From positions 1-29,557 of IMG/VR virus record IMGVR_UViG_3300020469_000174: a stretch of DNA of 29,557 nt; one strand, given 5' to 3'. Both the position numbers and the translations under genes were made by a program. Below, one piece after another: positions 11,840 through 20,057 of the stretch. The stretch's first letter is position 1. The number at the start of each line of letters is the position of its first letter. The notes below the pieces were generated by a model. It saw only the letters and a program-made list of their open reading frames with translations, ran no database searches and had not been told where the DNA came from. The stretch comes from a virus.

Positions 11840-13959
11840 TGTTCACAATAAACTTCAACGGCGATGAATCTGTCTATGATTTAGCTATGGCATACTATGA
11901 TGAAGGATTAGATGTTGTTCCTTTATTAAGAAAAACAAAAAAACCACCAGGCTTTTTTAAAGGGTGGGCCCACTTTAAAGAAACTAGACCAAAAAGAGAA
12001 GAGGTAGAAACTTGGTTTAAGAACAGAGATGATATGACTGTAGCCCTTGTCTGTGGTCAATTTATTGTTGTCGATGCGGATACGCCTGAAGCTATGGGTT
12101 GGGTTGAGGAAAACATACCTCCTTCTCCATACAAAGTTCGTACTGGTAAAGGCATGCACTACTATTACAACAACCCACAAAACTATACAACTTTTGCTAC
12201 CAAAAGATTAAACGACACACCTATAGAAAGACATATAGATATAAGGGGTGAAGGTGGTTTAATAATTGCTCCTTACAACTTACATGCAAATGGTCAAGTA
12301 TATGAGCCAATAGTAAACAACAATTGGGATCTATGGGGTTTTGAAGATCTACCAGACTTTACAGAAAAAGAATGGATACAAATTACAGGTAACAAAAAAT
12401 CAAATGGGCAAAGCAATGTTGCGCCATTTTCATTAGATGGTGTAAACGAAGGTTCTAGAAATGATCAAGCAGCTAGATTGGCTGGCTATTTGATAAGTAA
12501 AAATTTGAACTTAGATTTTGCTAAATTTTTTATGGAGAGTTGGAATGTACAGAACACCCCTCCCCTACCAAGACATGAAATAATATCAGTTGTAGACAAC
12601 GTAAAAAGGACACACGACAGAAAGAATCAACAAGCACCACTCTTTGTACAAACAAAAGAAGACATAATACCGCCTAAAGATCTTTTTAATCCTCCAGGAG
12701 TTTTGAAAGATATGTTCAATTTTGCTGAAGAAATTGCACAAATTAGCCAACCAGAACTATCGTTAGTGGGTGCTTTATCGTTAGCTAGTGTTGCTTGCGG
12801 GAGAATGTATAGAACAGACATGAACAACTTTAGTAGTTTATATTTTGTAGGTATAGCTAAATCAGGGCAAGGTAAAGAAAACATTAAAACCTTTGTTGAA
12901 TCAGTTTTAAATAAAACTAAACATGCACGACTAGTGGTTGGTGATGGCTATACTTCATCTGGAGCAGTACATTCAATTCTTAAATATAGGCCTACACAAA
13001 TTACTGTTATGGACGAATTTGGTAAAAGACTTGAAAATATAGCCGCACAACAAAACACAAACAGAGAAGACGGTATACAAACTCTTATGGAGGCTTGGGG
13101 CAGATGCCACGGTACTCTTAGACCCGATAACTATTCTTTGATGAATACACCAGAACAATATGTAGAACAATCAATGAACCGTATTTGTTATAAACCTGCA
13201 ATTACATTAGTGGGACTTTCTGTACCAAAAAATTTCTATGGTGCTCTAAATTCTGGTCGTGTTGCTGATGGTTTTTTAAATAGGTTTTTAATCGTTGAAT
13301 CAAAAGAACCAAGAAAAGTAAGCTCACTAAAAAAATATAAAAAACCTCCACAATTATTATTAGATTGGGTCAATGCTATAAGAAGACCAAAGACAGACTT
13401 TGGAGATATTGCAGAACAAAACTCTGAAGTCAATGTAAATCAAACCGTAATAGATTTTGATGAAGACAGCAGACAGTTACTCAATGAATTTGCAGAAGAA
13501 TTAGTAAAGAGACAAAACGTTTTAGAAAAAGATAATTTAGAACCTTTGTTGTCTAGGTCCAGAGAAAAAGCAATGCGCTTGTCTCTAATATGTGCTTTAT
13601 CTAGTGATGTCGGAGCAAAAAAAATTAAAGGTGAGTTCACAAAATGGGCAATAGATTATGTGAGATATTACGACTTGTTGTTTATTGAAACCTGTAGAGA
13701 TAAGGTGTCATCTTCAGCAACAGAAGCAAAAATAAAATCTGTGCTTTCTTACATAAGGTCAAGGGGTGGTGAGGGTATAAGTAAACGTGAAGTAGATAGG
13801 CATGAATTGTTTAGATCAATGAAATCATATGAAGTTAAAGAGATTATTGAGAGGCTTCGAAATGCAGGAGAAATACAAGAAATAGAGGTGAAGATCGGTG
13901 GCAAAGGCAGACCAACTAAAAGGTTTGTGGCTGTAGACCCAACTTATTATGAGGATTAA
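11839..13959 (+). CDS. Primase-polymerase / SF3-like helicase fusion
   Basis: The GTG at 11839 shares a base with the upstream TAG, giving 706 aa. The N-terminus is a prim-pol domain: D79 and D81 in FIVVDAD, RTGKGMHYYY (T102, G103, H107), and IDIRGEGGLIIAP (D134). After a linker comes a DUF3987-type helicase/ATPase domain with a Walker A variant GIAKSGQGKE (about 338-347) and Walker B ITVMDEFG (about 388). It ends in a probable winged-helix region (KREVDRHELF...VKEIIERLRNAGEI) and a basic tail. It would prime and unwind DNA at the replication fork. No DNA polymerase gene is in the window. Confidence 0.85.
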   Translation: MFTINFNGDESVYDLAMAYYDEGLDVVPLLRKTKKPPGFFKGWAHFKETRPKREEVETWFKNRDDMTVALVCGQFIVVDADTPEAMGWVEENIPPSPYKVRTGKGMHYYYNNPQNYTTFATKRLNDTPIERHIDIRGEGGLIIAPYNLHANGQVYEPIVNNNWDLWGFEDLPDFTEKEWIQITGNKKSNGQSNVAPFSLDGVNEGSRNDQAARLAGYLISKNLNLDFAKFFMESWNVQNTPPLPRHEIISVVDNVKRTHDRKNQQAPLFVQTKEDIIPPKDLFNPPGVLKDMFNFAEEIAQISQPELSLVGALSLASVACGRMYRTDMNNFSSLYFVGIAKSGQGKENIKTFVESVLNKTKHARLVVGDGYTSSGAVHSILKYRPTQITVMDEFGKRLENIAAQQNTNREDGIQTLMEAWGRCHGTLRPDNYSLMNTPEQYVEQSMNRICYKPAITLVGLSVPKNFYGALNSGRVADGFLNRFLIVESKEPRKVSSLKKYKKPPQLLLDWVNAIRRPKTDFGDIAEQNSEVNVNQTVIDFDEDSRQLLNEFAEELVKRQNVLEKDNLEPLLSRSREKAMRLSLICALSSDVGAKKIKGEFTKWAIDYVRYYDLLFIETCRDKVSSSATEAKIKSVLSYIRSRGGEGISKREVDRHELFRSMKSYEVKEIIERLRNAGEIQEIEVKIGGKGRPTKRFVAVDPTYYED

Positions 13960-13961
13960 TT

Positions 13962-14426
13962 ATGAAAAAACCTAGTTTAGAAACAACGGATGATCAAAAA
14001 AGAGAAGAGCGTGTGGCAGGATTTCTGGAAGGGAAGTGGGGTGTAGCCTGCCATAAGCTCCCTGTCTCATATGGGTTAGACTATTGGATTGAATCTAAAG
14101 AGACTTGTTTTTGGTGTGAAGTTAAATGTAGAAGTTTCAGTATAGATAAATACGATACTCTCATTCTTTCTTCAACAAAACTTATAAAAGGTTCTACTTA
14201 TGCTCTAGCTACTGGTGTACCTTTTATAGCTGTTTTTGCAATGACTGACGGTGTTTATTATCATGAATGGGATCCTGATCATACATATGACATAAGAATG
14301 AATGTATCGCCAAACCCTACTTATGAAGACGACAATGAGCCATATGCTCACATTCCAAAAGATATGATAAAATGTTTATCAGACCAACCATTAGGAATGG
14401 ATAGGAGCGAAATAGGATTATGTTAG
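13962..14426 (+). CDS. PD-(D/E)XK endonuclease, resolvase-like
   Basis: The 154-aa product has GLDYWIE (D40) followed by CFWCEVKCR (E53, K55), the PD-(D/E)XK core of Holliday-junction-resolvase or VRR-like nucleases. It may cut branched replication intermediates before packaging. It follows the replication protein by two bases and overlaps the holin start by seven. The specific subfamily cannot be fixed by eye; several Cys near the active site are unusual but seen only here. Confidence 0.7.
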   Translation: MKKPSLETTDDQKREERVAGFLEGKWGVACHKLPVSYGLDYWIESKETCFWCEVKCRSFSIDKYDTLILSSTKLIKGSTYALATGVPFIAVFAMTDGVYYHEWDPDHTYDIRMNVSPNPTYEDDNEPYAHIPKDMIKCLSDQPLGMDRSEIGLC

Positions 14427-14896
14427 ATAAATTAAAAGTATTAGTAGGGGCAGTAGCACCTACAATTGGAACAGCATTAGGTGGGCCAATGGGTAATGCA
14501 GCTATGAGTATGTTAGCTGATAAATTAGGTGTGCCTAATAATAAATCTGCTGTAGAAAAAGCAGTAAATCAAGCAACACCAGAACAATTAGCTGAAATTA
14601 AAAAAGCTGAATTATCTTTTGAAAAACAAATGAAAGAGCTTGAGGTTGATGTGTTCAAATTAGAAACCCAAGACACACAAGATGCCAGAAAGACTTTTTC
14701 TAAGGATTGGACTTCCAAACTTTTAGGCTTGTTAGTTATTGGTGGCTTTATGGGTTATATCTTTTTAGTAACCATACAACCGCCAGAACAAAACTCTGAA
14801 GCTTTAATAAACCTAGTGTTAGGTTATTTGGGTGGTTTAGCTTCAGCCGTAATATCTTTTTACTTTGGTGCTTCAAATAAAGATAATGACAAGTAG
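14420..14896 (+). CDS. Three-TM holin (GTA-type holin family)
   Basis: The 158-aa protein has an N-terminal Gly/Ala-rich hydrophobic helix (LVGAVAPTIGTALGGPMG), a charged middle rich in Lys/Glu, then KLLGLLVIGGFMGYIFLVTI and LVLGYLGGLASAVISFYFGA, and a charged tail. This layout matches the three-TM holin family of phages and gene transfer agents. It would permeabilise the inner membrane to time lysis. No endolysin is found next to it. AGGA precedes the ATG inside the nuclease gene. Confidence 0.75.
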   Translation: MLDKLKVLVGAVAPTIGTALGGPMGNAAMSMLADKLGVPNNKSAVEKAVNQATPEQLAEIKKAELSFEKQMKELEVDVFKLETQDTQDARKTFSKDWTSKLLGLLVIGGFMGYIFLVTIQPPEQNSEALINLVLGYLGGLASAVISFYFGASNKDNDK

Positions 14897-14962
14897 CCTG
14901 TTGACTAGCGTAAAGCTCATCGGTTTCCATACAAAACCAGGGGAACAGCAGGCTACTTTTTT
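14891..14962 (+). terminator. Terminator-like long hairpin between the two holin genes
   Basis: AAGTAGCCTG (14891-14900) pairs perfectly with CAGGCTACTT (14949-14958); three more pairs extend it, and a small GGTTT/AAACC hairpin (14922-14938) lies within. A run of T follows (14957-14962). The holin stop codon is inside the 5' arm and the next ATG is at 14966. It may attenuate entry into the curli-like genes. Confidence 0.6.
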
Positions 14963-14965
14963 CTT

Positions 14966-15316
14966 ATGCAAGAAATAGTAACTATAATTCAACAAGTAGG
15001 CTTTCCTATTGCAGCTGCAGCAGGACTGGGTTGGTTCATCTACAAACTTATTATGAGAATAGTAGATGGTATGGAAAACAAACTAGATGTTGTAGATGAA
15101 AAGGTCGCAGAACAAATAAGTGCCATGGAACAAAGGCTTGGCACTAAACTTGACTCACAACACGGTATTTTAGTAGCCTTAATAGATAGAATAAGAAGTT
15201 TAGATAATGAGATCATTAGACAAGACACTATGATAAAAACCATGTTAGGTGTACCGCAACTAATAGATAGTAACAAAATAGCTAAGGCAGATAGAGATGA
15301 CCAAAGAAAAGATTGA
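14966..15316 (+). CDS. Second holin-like protein, one TM plus coiled coil (BhlA/UviB-like layout)
   Basis: The 116-aa product has one TM helix near the N-terminus (VGFPIAAAAGLGWFIYKLI, about residues 11-29), then a long heptad-like helix (NKLDVVDEKVAEQISAMEQRL and beyond). This layout matches BhlA/UviB-type holin-like proteins, which may assist or regulate lysis. There is no Shine-Dalgarno, and the ATG follows the T-run of a hairpin by three bases. It overlaps csgF by 20 bp, linking lysis to the curli-like module. Confidence 0.6.
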   Translation: MQEIVTIIQQVGFPIAAAAGLGWFIYKLIMRIVDGMENKLDVVDEKVAEQISAMEQRLGTKLDSQHGILVALIDRIRSLDNEIIRQDTMIKTMLGVPQLIDSNKIAKADRDDQRKD

Positions 15317-15785
15317 CGATTACTACAGAGACAAATACAAGAGGATGGGTTGTGCAATATATTTGATCCCCATCTTAGCGCTTCCTATCCTCGCTGATGA
15401 AATAAAATTTAAATTTAAATCACCATCATTTAGTGGAGAGGGAACCTCTGCACATTATTTAACAATAGATCAACAAGAGTTTACAAGAAAAGAGGCTTTA
15501 GAAGCTGAAATCAAAGCCTTGCAAGATGAGCTTGAAAGAGATGCTGACAACACAACTCTTGCTAGGTTCCTAAGAAACTTTGAATCTAGAGTTTATGCAC
15601 AACTATCCAGGCAATTAGTTGATCAATTATTTGGAGAAAATCCAGCTGAAGAAGGTTCTTTCACCTTGTTCGATAATCTCATAACTTGGACGACAGACGG
15701 TATAAATATTACAATGACTATATTTAATGAAACAACTGGCGAAACAACTACTATCACTATCCCTATTGGCGACTTTGGTTTCTAG
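15297..15785 (+). CDS. csgF: CsgF-like curli assembly factor
   Basis: The 162-aa protein has an N-terminal signal peptide with an unusually long polar n-region (16 residues) and hydrophobic core ending PILA, cleaved before DEIKF (about residue 34). The mature N-terminus FKFKSPSFSG matches E. coli CsgF FQFRNPNFGG, the segment that inserts into the CsgG pore. The C-terminus (ITWTTDGINITMTIFNETTGETTTITI) matches the CsgF pattern D-G...L-T-I-x-D-x-x-T-G-x-T-T-T-I. The middle has an extra charged helix (KEALEAEIKALQDELERD). It would sit in the pore mouth and anchor the fibre. The start has only a weak ribosome site inside the upstream gene. Confidence 0.85.
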   Translation: MTKEKIDDYYRDKYKRMGCAIYLIPILALPILADEIKFKFKSPSFSGEGTSAHYLTIDQQEFTRKEALEAEIKALQDELERDADNTTLARFLRNFESRVYAQLSRQLVDQLFGENPAEEGSFTLFDNLITWTTDGINITMTIFNETTGETTTITIPIGDFGF

Positions 15786-16578
15786 TTGTGCAACACATCT
15801 AGAATATATTTCACCCTGTGTTACTAATCCTGACGAAGATTACAAAGATGTAGTTACAATTATTGGCAAGGCTCAATGTTTTTCCAAAGAAGCTTTCATT
15901 AACGAACCTATTACTGATGCAATTAAGAGTCTACCACTACCTTCTCAAAGACCTATAGTAGCAGTATATAGCTTCCCAGATGCGACAGGTCAACGTAAAT
16001 CTATCGATGGCTATGCTAGTTTCAGCTCTGCTTTATCACAAGCACCTGAAGCATATGTAATAAGGGCCCTCAAACAATCTAGATTTTTCAGAGTAGTTGA
16101 AAGGGTGGGGATTGATGCAATCACAAAAGAAAGACAAATAATAAGATCCACTAGAGAAAAGTTTGATGAAGATGATCAACAAATGCCGTTGCTTTTTGCA
16201 GGGATTATAATTACTGGTGTTGTAGCTGATTATAACTCTAACTTACTGACAGGGGGTGTAGGTGCAAGATACCTGGGTATAGGCAATAGTAAACAATATC
16301 GTGAAGATACTGTGGTCGTATCTATGCGTGTTGTTTCAGTATCTACTGGTGAAATATTACTAGAAAATTTAATAACAAAAACTATTCTTTCGGTTGGTTT
16401 ATCTAATGATTTTTTTAGATATATAGCCGAAGGGACCAAGTTGGTAGAGTTTGAAACAGGTAATGCTATGAACGAAAGTAAATCAATAGCGTTGCAAGCA
16501 GCCATAGAAACTGGTATCGTTGATATTATACGCCAAGGTGAGAGTAAAGATTATTGGCGTTATATGGAGAGCAAATGA
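15727..16578 (+). CDS. csgG: CsgG-like outer-membrane curli secretion lipoprotein
   Basis: The 283-aa protein starts with a lipoprotein signal (LATLVSSC, Cys21), so it would be lipidated and sent to the outer membrane. TGGVGARYLGIGNSKQY and VVSMRVVSVSTGEIL match E. coli CsgG closely (GGVGARYFGIG..., RVVNVSTGEIL). A second conserved block, VAVYSFPDATGQ, precedes the constriction loop, where F99 matches Phe56 but Asn55 and Tyr51 are replaced. The stretch between Cys21 and RPIVAVY is longer than in E. coli, with two further Cys. The first 59 bp overlap the end of csgF in another frame. CsgG forms a nonameric pore. Confidence 0.92.
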   Translation: MKQLAKQLLSLSLLATLVSSCATHLEYISPCVTNPDEDYKDVVTIIGKAQCFSKEAFINEPITDAIKSLPLPSQRPIVAVYSFPDATGQRKSIDGYASFSSALSQAPEAYVIRALKQSRFFRVVERVGIDAITKERQIIRSTREKFDEDDQQMPLLFAGIIITGVVADYNSNLLTGGVGARYLGIGNSKQYREDTVVVSMRVVSVSTGEILLENLITKTILSVGLSNDFFRYIAEGTKLVEFETGNAMNESKSIALQAAIETGIVDIIRQGESKDYWRYMESK

Positions 16579-17291
16579 GAATTTTATTATTTTTTCTTTC
16601 GTTGTCTCTATTTTCAGATAACGAAATTTTTATTGACCAAACAGGTTCAAACGCATTAATTAAACTAGAACAACTAGGTAGTACTAACCTTATTGGCGGC
16701 ACAAGTTCTGTTGCAGGAACCGTAACCGCTTTAGATCTTGACGGTACAAACATGACTCTTACTATCAATCAAATTGGTAGTAGCAACCTATTCAAATCTG
16801 ATGCATTCGACTCAGATTACGTTACTGGATTATTTGACTTTCAAGGTGACAGCAATGAAATGGACATTTTAGTAAACAGTAGTGGTGCTTATACAGCTGA
16901 CTATGCAGATTTCAATATTCAAGTAACAGGTGGTAGCAATACATTTGATGTAGAAGTAGCCGAAACCTCTAACGCTGATTACTTGGATCTAGACTGGATT
17001 ATCGACGGTGATAATAATGATTTTAGTTTTGATATAGATTATGAAAATGCAGTTAACAATATTGATGTCTTTGGTGATAGCAACACTCTTACTTTTACTG
17101 GTAGTGGTTATGCTGGCACAACCTCAAGCGATTCAGCCTACTTTTATTTAGACTTAGACGGCTCAAGCAATACATTTACAATTACACAAGCTTCGACTCT
17201 TGCTCGTGATTACCTTAAAATTACATCTAATGGTTCGAATAGTGTATTCTGTATTGTTCAAAATGACGGTTCTAGCACAACTACATGCTGA
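16575..17291 (+). CDS. Curlin-like secreted amyloid-repeat protein
   Basis: The ATG at 16575 is ATGA-coupled to csgG with GGAG upstream (238 aa). A short signal-like segment (MRILLFFLSLSLFS) is followed by about ten repeats. Early ones are near-canonical curlin (IFIDQTGSNALI, LEQLGSTNLI, TINQIGSSNLF); later ones keep only the G-x-x-N turn (FGDSNTLTF, DGSSNTFTI). The turn Asn residues are at about 26, 38, 59, 71, 94, 122, 148, 170, 199 and 222. The protein is acidic and Asp/Ser/Thr-rich, and ends with two Cys (VFCIVQN, TTTC). It should be the CsgG/F substrate; whether it is a fibre subunit or a nucleator is open. The longer start at 16554 is TTG and less likely. Confidence 0.75.
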   Translation: MRILLFFLSLSLFSDNEIFIDQTGSNALIKLEQLGSTNLIGGTSSVAGTVTALDLDGTNMTLTINQIGSSNLFKSDAFDSDYVTGLFDFQGDSNEMDILVNSSGAYTADYADFNIQVTGGSNTFDVEVAETSNADYLDLDWIIDGDNNDFSFDIDYENAVNNIDVFGDSNTLTFTGSGYAGTTSSDSAYFYLDLDGSSNTFTITQASTLARDYLKITSNGSNSVFCIVQNDGSSTTTC

Positions 17292-18315
17292 ACCAATAGG
17301 AGACATTACAGAACTTAAAGGTTATGGGCAGGTCCTAAGAGGCGAGCCTTATCCAGCTGTCTTAGACTTCAACATAAATTCATATGATGACGTGCAGACT
17401 AGAGCAGGTCGTATAGGTATAACCTTCTTAGATAACTCAACCGTAAGGCTTACTGAGCATTCTTCGTTAATTATTGATGAGTATATTTATGATCCAAATC
17501 CAAACAACAGCAAAATGGCTTTGCAATTTGCTAGCGGCACCATCAGATTTGTATCAGGTAATCTTAATAAAAATAGAATATCACTTAAAACTCCTACAGC
17601 TGATATAGGCGTCAGGGGAACAGATTTTACAGTAACCGTAGATGAGACAGGCAGGTCTTTGATTATTCTCTTACCTAATGAATTTGGAGATGCTAGTGGT
17701 GAGATAGTGGTATCTACTGCTATGGGCCAAGTAGTTTTGAATAAACCGTATCAAGCTACTACTACAAGTGTTTATGAAAGCACACCTACTAAACCAGTAA
17801 AATTAGCAATAGATTTAAACTTTATAGATAACATGCTCATAATATCACCACCAAAAGAAGAGCTTAGTCTAGAAGAAGAAAGCGTCATAAAAGCTGCAGA
17901 TTTTTTAGAGTTTAACGATTTAGATGTAGATTTCTTGGAAGAAGATCTATTAGAGGAAGATCCAGATTTTGATTTTACAGAATTAGATATAGATTATTTG
18001 AATGTAAATTTTTTAGAGGACCTTTTGGATATTTTAGATTTGTTAGACGAAGAAGAAGAAACAGAATTATTAGGACAAGTTTCTGGTGTTGATATACAAG
18101 GAACTACAATAGGGCAAGATCTTGAAACGAACATCACTACTATAGTAGATGGTGACGCACTAAGATTAATGCGTAAAGTTACTCAAAATGCAGAGTTAAC
18201 TTTAAACTCAGATCAATCATATACCGTAATATTTATACAAGACGGTGTTTCGAGGACAGTAAAAATAAATGGTGGCTCAACTTCTAACATAACAATAATA
18301 CAGGGGTCAGGATGA
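17230..18315 (+). CDS. Exported FecR-domain protein with acidic C-terminal region
   Basis: The ATG at 17230 gives a 361-aa protein with a signal peptide ending AQLHA (cleavage near residue 20); this part overlaps the curlin-like gene by 62 bp in another frame. Residues about 55-135 form a FecR domain: GITFLDNSTVRLTEHSSLIID, LQFASGTIRFVSG, and TPTADIGVRGTDFTV. The C-terminal half has an Asp/Glu/Leu repeat-like region (DFLEFNDLDVDFLEEDLLEE, then NFLEDLLDILDLLDEEEE), and ends with a Thr/Ser/Gly beta-like tail. No anti-sigma cytoplasmic domain or TM follows, so it is a periplasmic or surface member and not a classical FecR regulator. It is coupled by ATGA to the cyclase and may pass signals to its CHASE2 domain. 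Confidence 0.75.
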   Translation: MVRIVYSVLFKMTVLAQLHAEPIGDITELKGYGQVLRGEPYPAVLDFNINSYDDVQTRAGRIGITFLDNSTVRLTEHSSLIIDEYIYDPNPNNSKMALQFASGTIRFVSGNLNKNRISLKTPTADIGVRGTDFTVTVDETGRSLIILLPNEFGDASGEIVVSTAMGQVVLNKPYQATTTSVYESTPTKPVKLAIDLNFIDNMLIISPPKEELSLEEESVIKAADFLEFNDLDVDFLEEDLLEEDPDFDFTELDIDYLNVNFLEDLLDILDLLDEEEETELLGQVSGVDIQGTTIGQDLETNITTIVDGDALRLMRKVTQNAELTLNSDQSYTVIFIQDGVSRTVKINGGSTSNITIIQGSG

Positions 18316-20057
18316 GGTTAAAGTTATTTTTTGTATTGCTTACAATATTATTAATACCTTTAATAACACAATCTGTTCCAACTGAAATATTAAAGCTTAA
18401 AACATTTGATGTTTTAGTTCAGAAACATAACCCATCTGAATACTTTACTATAATTAATATTGATGAATTAGATATAAGTAGGGAAGGTGGTTGGCCCTTA
18501 CCAAGATCTAGAATTGCTGAGATAACAGAAGAAATATTCGCTAATGGTGCCATAGGAGTTGGTTGGGTGTTATCATTTATAGATAAAGACAGGTTTGAGA
18601 TAGGTGGTGACAAATACCTATTAGAAAAGTTAAGTTCATATCCCACGATTGTTGCCACCTTCTCATTTGACAACCAAATATATCCATCACCAGAAGGAAC
18701 CGTTGTTTTAGGAGCAGACGCTCCAGGTATACTGCTTGAAGGACACCTACCAAACATACCAGGCATGTCAGAAGCAACACTAGAAGGTATTGTTAGTGCA
18801 CCAATAGATGTAGATGGTTTGGTTAGAAGAGTACCACTCATGTATAGGATACCTGACGGTTGGGTGCCAAGTTTCGGTACACAAGTATATAAAAGTCTAA
18901 CTGGCTCAGATACTTACATAATCAAAACTAATCAATACGGTTTAGAAGAAATAAGAGTCAAAGGAATTCCACCTGTACCTGTGGACAGTTTAGGACGAAA
19001 GTGGATAAGTTGGGTAGATACACCAACAACCTCTTTGACTGATATGGATGTAGCTAATAAATTTGTTTTTATTGGGACGACAGGTAAAGGCATAATGCCA
19101 GTTGTTTCTACTCCGTCAGGTTTGTTAGCTCCTCATGAAATTCAAGCAGCATTATCTGAGTCAATTTTGTTGCCAAACTCACCTTATATCCCAGATTGGC
19201 ATTTAGCGGTAGAAATCTTAATTTTAGGATTTTTTTGCTTTTTTATTTGGCTTGTAACGCAATCTTTAGGAGTTACAGGTGGTTTGATAAGCTTTTTATT
19301 ACTATTTTCTTCTGTCGGCTTCTCAGGAGCCTACATCATCAGAAGCGGTATTTTACTGGATTTTTCCTATAGTTTGGTTGCTGGATTTATTACTGGGGCC
19401 GTATCTTTCTATTTAAACTTTGAAAAACAATATAAATTACGACAACAAATTAAAAAACAGTTTGAGCACTACTTAGATCCTGCTCAAGTAAAAAGACTAC
19501 AAGACAATCCTGAACTACTAAAGTTAGGTGGAGAAAAAAGATACTGTACATATTTATTTACAGATGTCAGAGGATTTACAAGCATGTCTGAAAAACTAGA
19601 TCCACAAGAAGTTACTGAGATCATGAACAAAGCTTTGACTATCCAAGCTAATGCAGTTCAACGTAACGGAGGTATGGTTGATAAATATATTGGAGATGCG
19701 ATGATGGCGATCTTTAACGCACCTTTAGATCAAAATAATCATGAAGACGCAGCTATACAAACAGCTGTTCAGATAAGAGACGAAATAAAAGCAGCAGAGT
19801 TAGGTATTGCAATTGGTATAGGTTTAAATTCAGGGCCAGCTGTTGTAGGTAATATGGGGTCAGATTCACGCTTTGACTATACGGCTATAGGTTCAGATGT
19901 CAACTTGGGTGCTAGATGTGAAAGCAGTTGTAAGGCCGTAGGTGAAGATATAGTAATCGGCAAGAATACAGCTCAAGCTGCAAGCCATAAATTAAGAAAG
20001 TTAAAACCGATTGAAATGAAGGGTATAGCTAAACCTGTTGAGATTTATACTGTTTAA
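18312..20057 (+). CDS. CHASE2-domain class III adenylate cyclase
   Basis: The 581-aa membrane protein has an N-terminal TM helix (about 3-19), an extracytoplasmic CHASE2 domain (about 25-290, with GVGWVLSFID and a DVDGLVRRVPL segment), three TM helices (about 297-365) and a class III cyclase domain (about 405-581). Metal-binding D418 (LFTDVRGF) and D462 (GDAMMAIF), adenine-specifying K458 and T524 (DYTAIG), and transition-state N531 and R535 (NLGARCE) are all present, so it should be active and make cAMP. It is coupled to the FecR gene and ends the operon. Its stop shares bases with that of the convergent gene at 20054. Confidence 0.88.
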   Translation: MRLKLFFVLLTILLIPLITQSVPTEILKLKTFDVLVQKHNPSEYFTIINIDELDISREGGWPLPRSRIAEITEEIFANGAIGVGWVLSFIDKDRFEIGGDKYLLEKLSSYPTIVATFSFDNQIYPSPEGTVVLGADAPGILLEGHLPNIPGMSEATLEGIVSAPIDVDGLVRRVPLMYRIPDGWVPSFGTQVYKSLTGSDTYIIKTNQYGLEEIRVKGIPPVPVDSLGRKWISWVDTPTTSLTDMDVANKFVFIGTTGKGIMPVVSTPSGLLAPHEIQAALSESILLPNSPYIPDWHLAVEILILGFFCFFIWLVTQSLGVTGGLISFLLLFSSVGFSGAYIIRSGILLDFSYSLVAGFITGAVSFYLNFEKQYKLRQQIKKQFEHYLDPAQVKRLQDNPELLKLGGEKRYCTYLFTDVRGFTSMSEKLDPQEVTEIMNKALTIQANAVQRNGGMVDKYIGDAMMAIFNAPLDQNNHEDAAIQTAVQIRDEIKAAELGIAIGIGLNSGPAVVGNMGSDSRFDYTAIGSDVNLGARCESSCKAVGEDIVIGKNTAQAASHKLRKLKPIEMKGIAKPVEIYTV

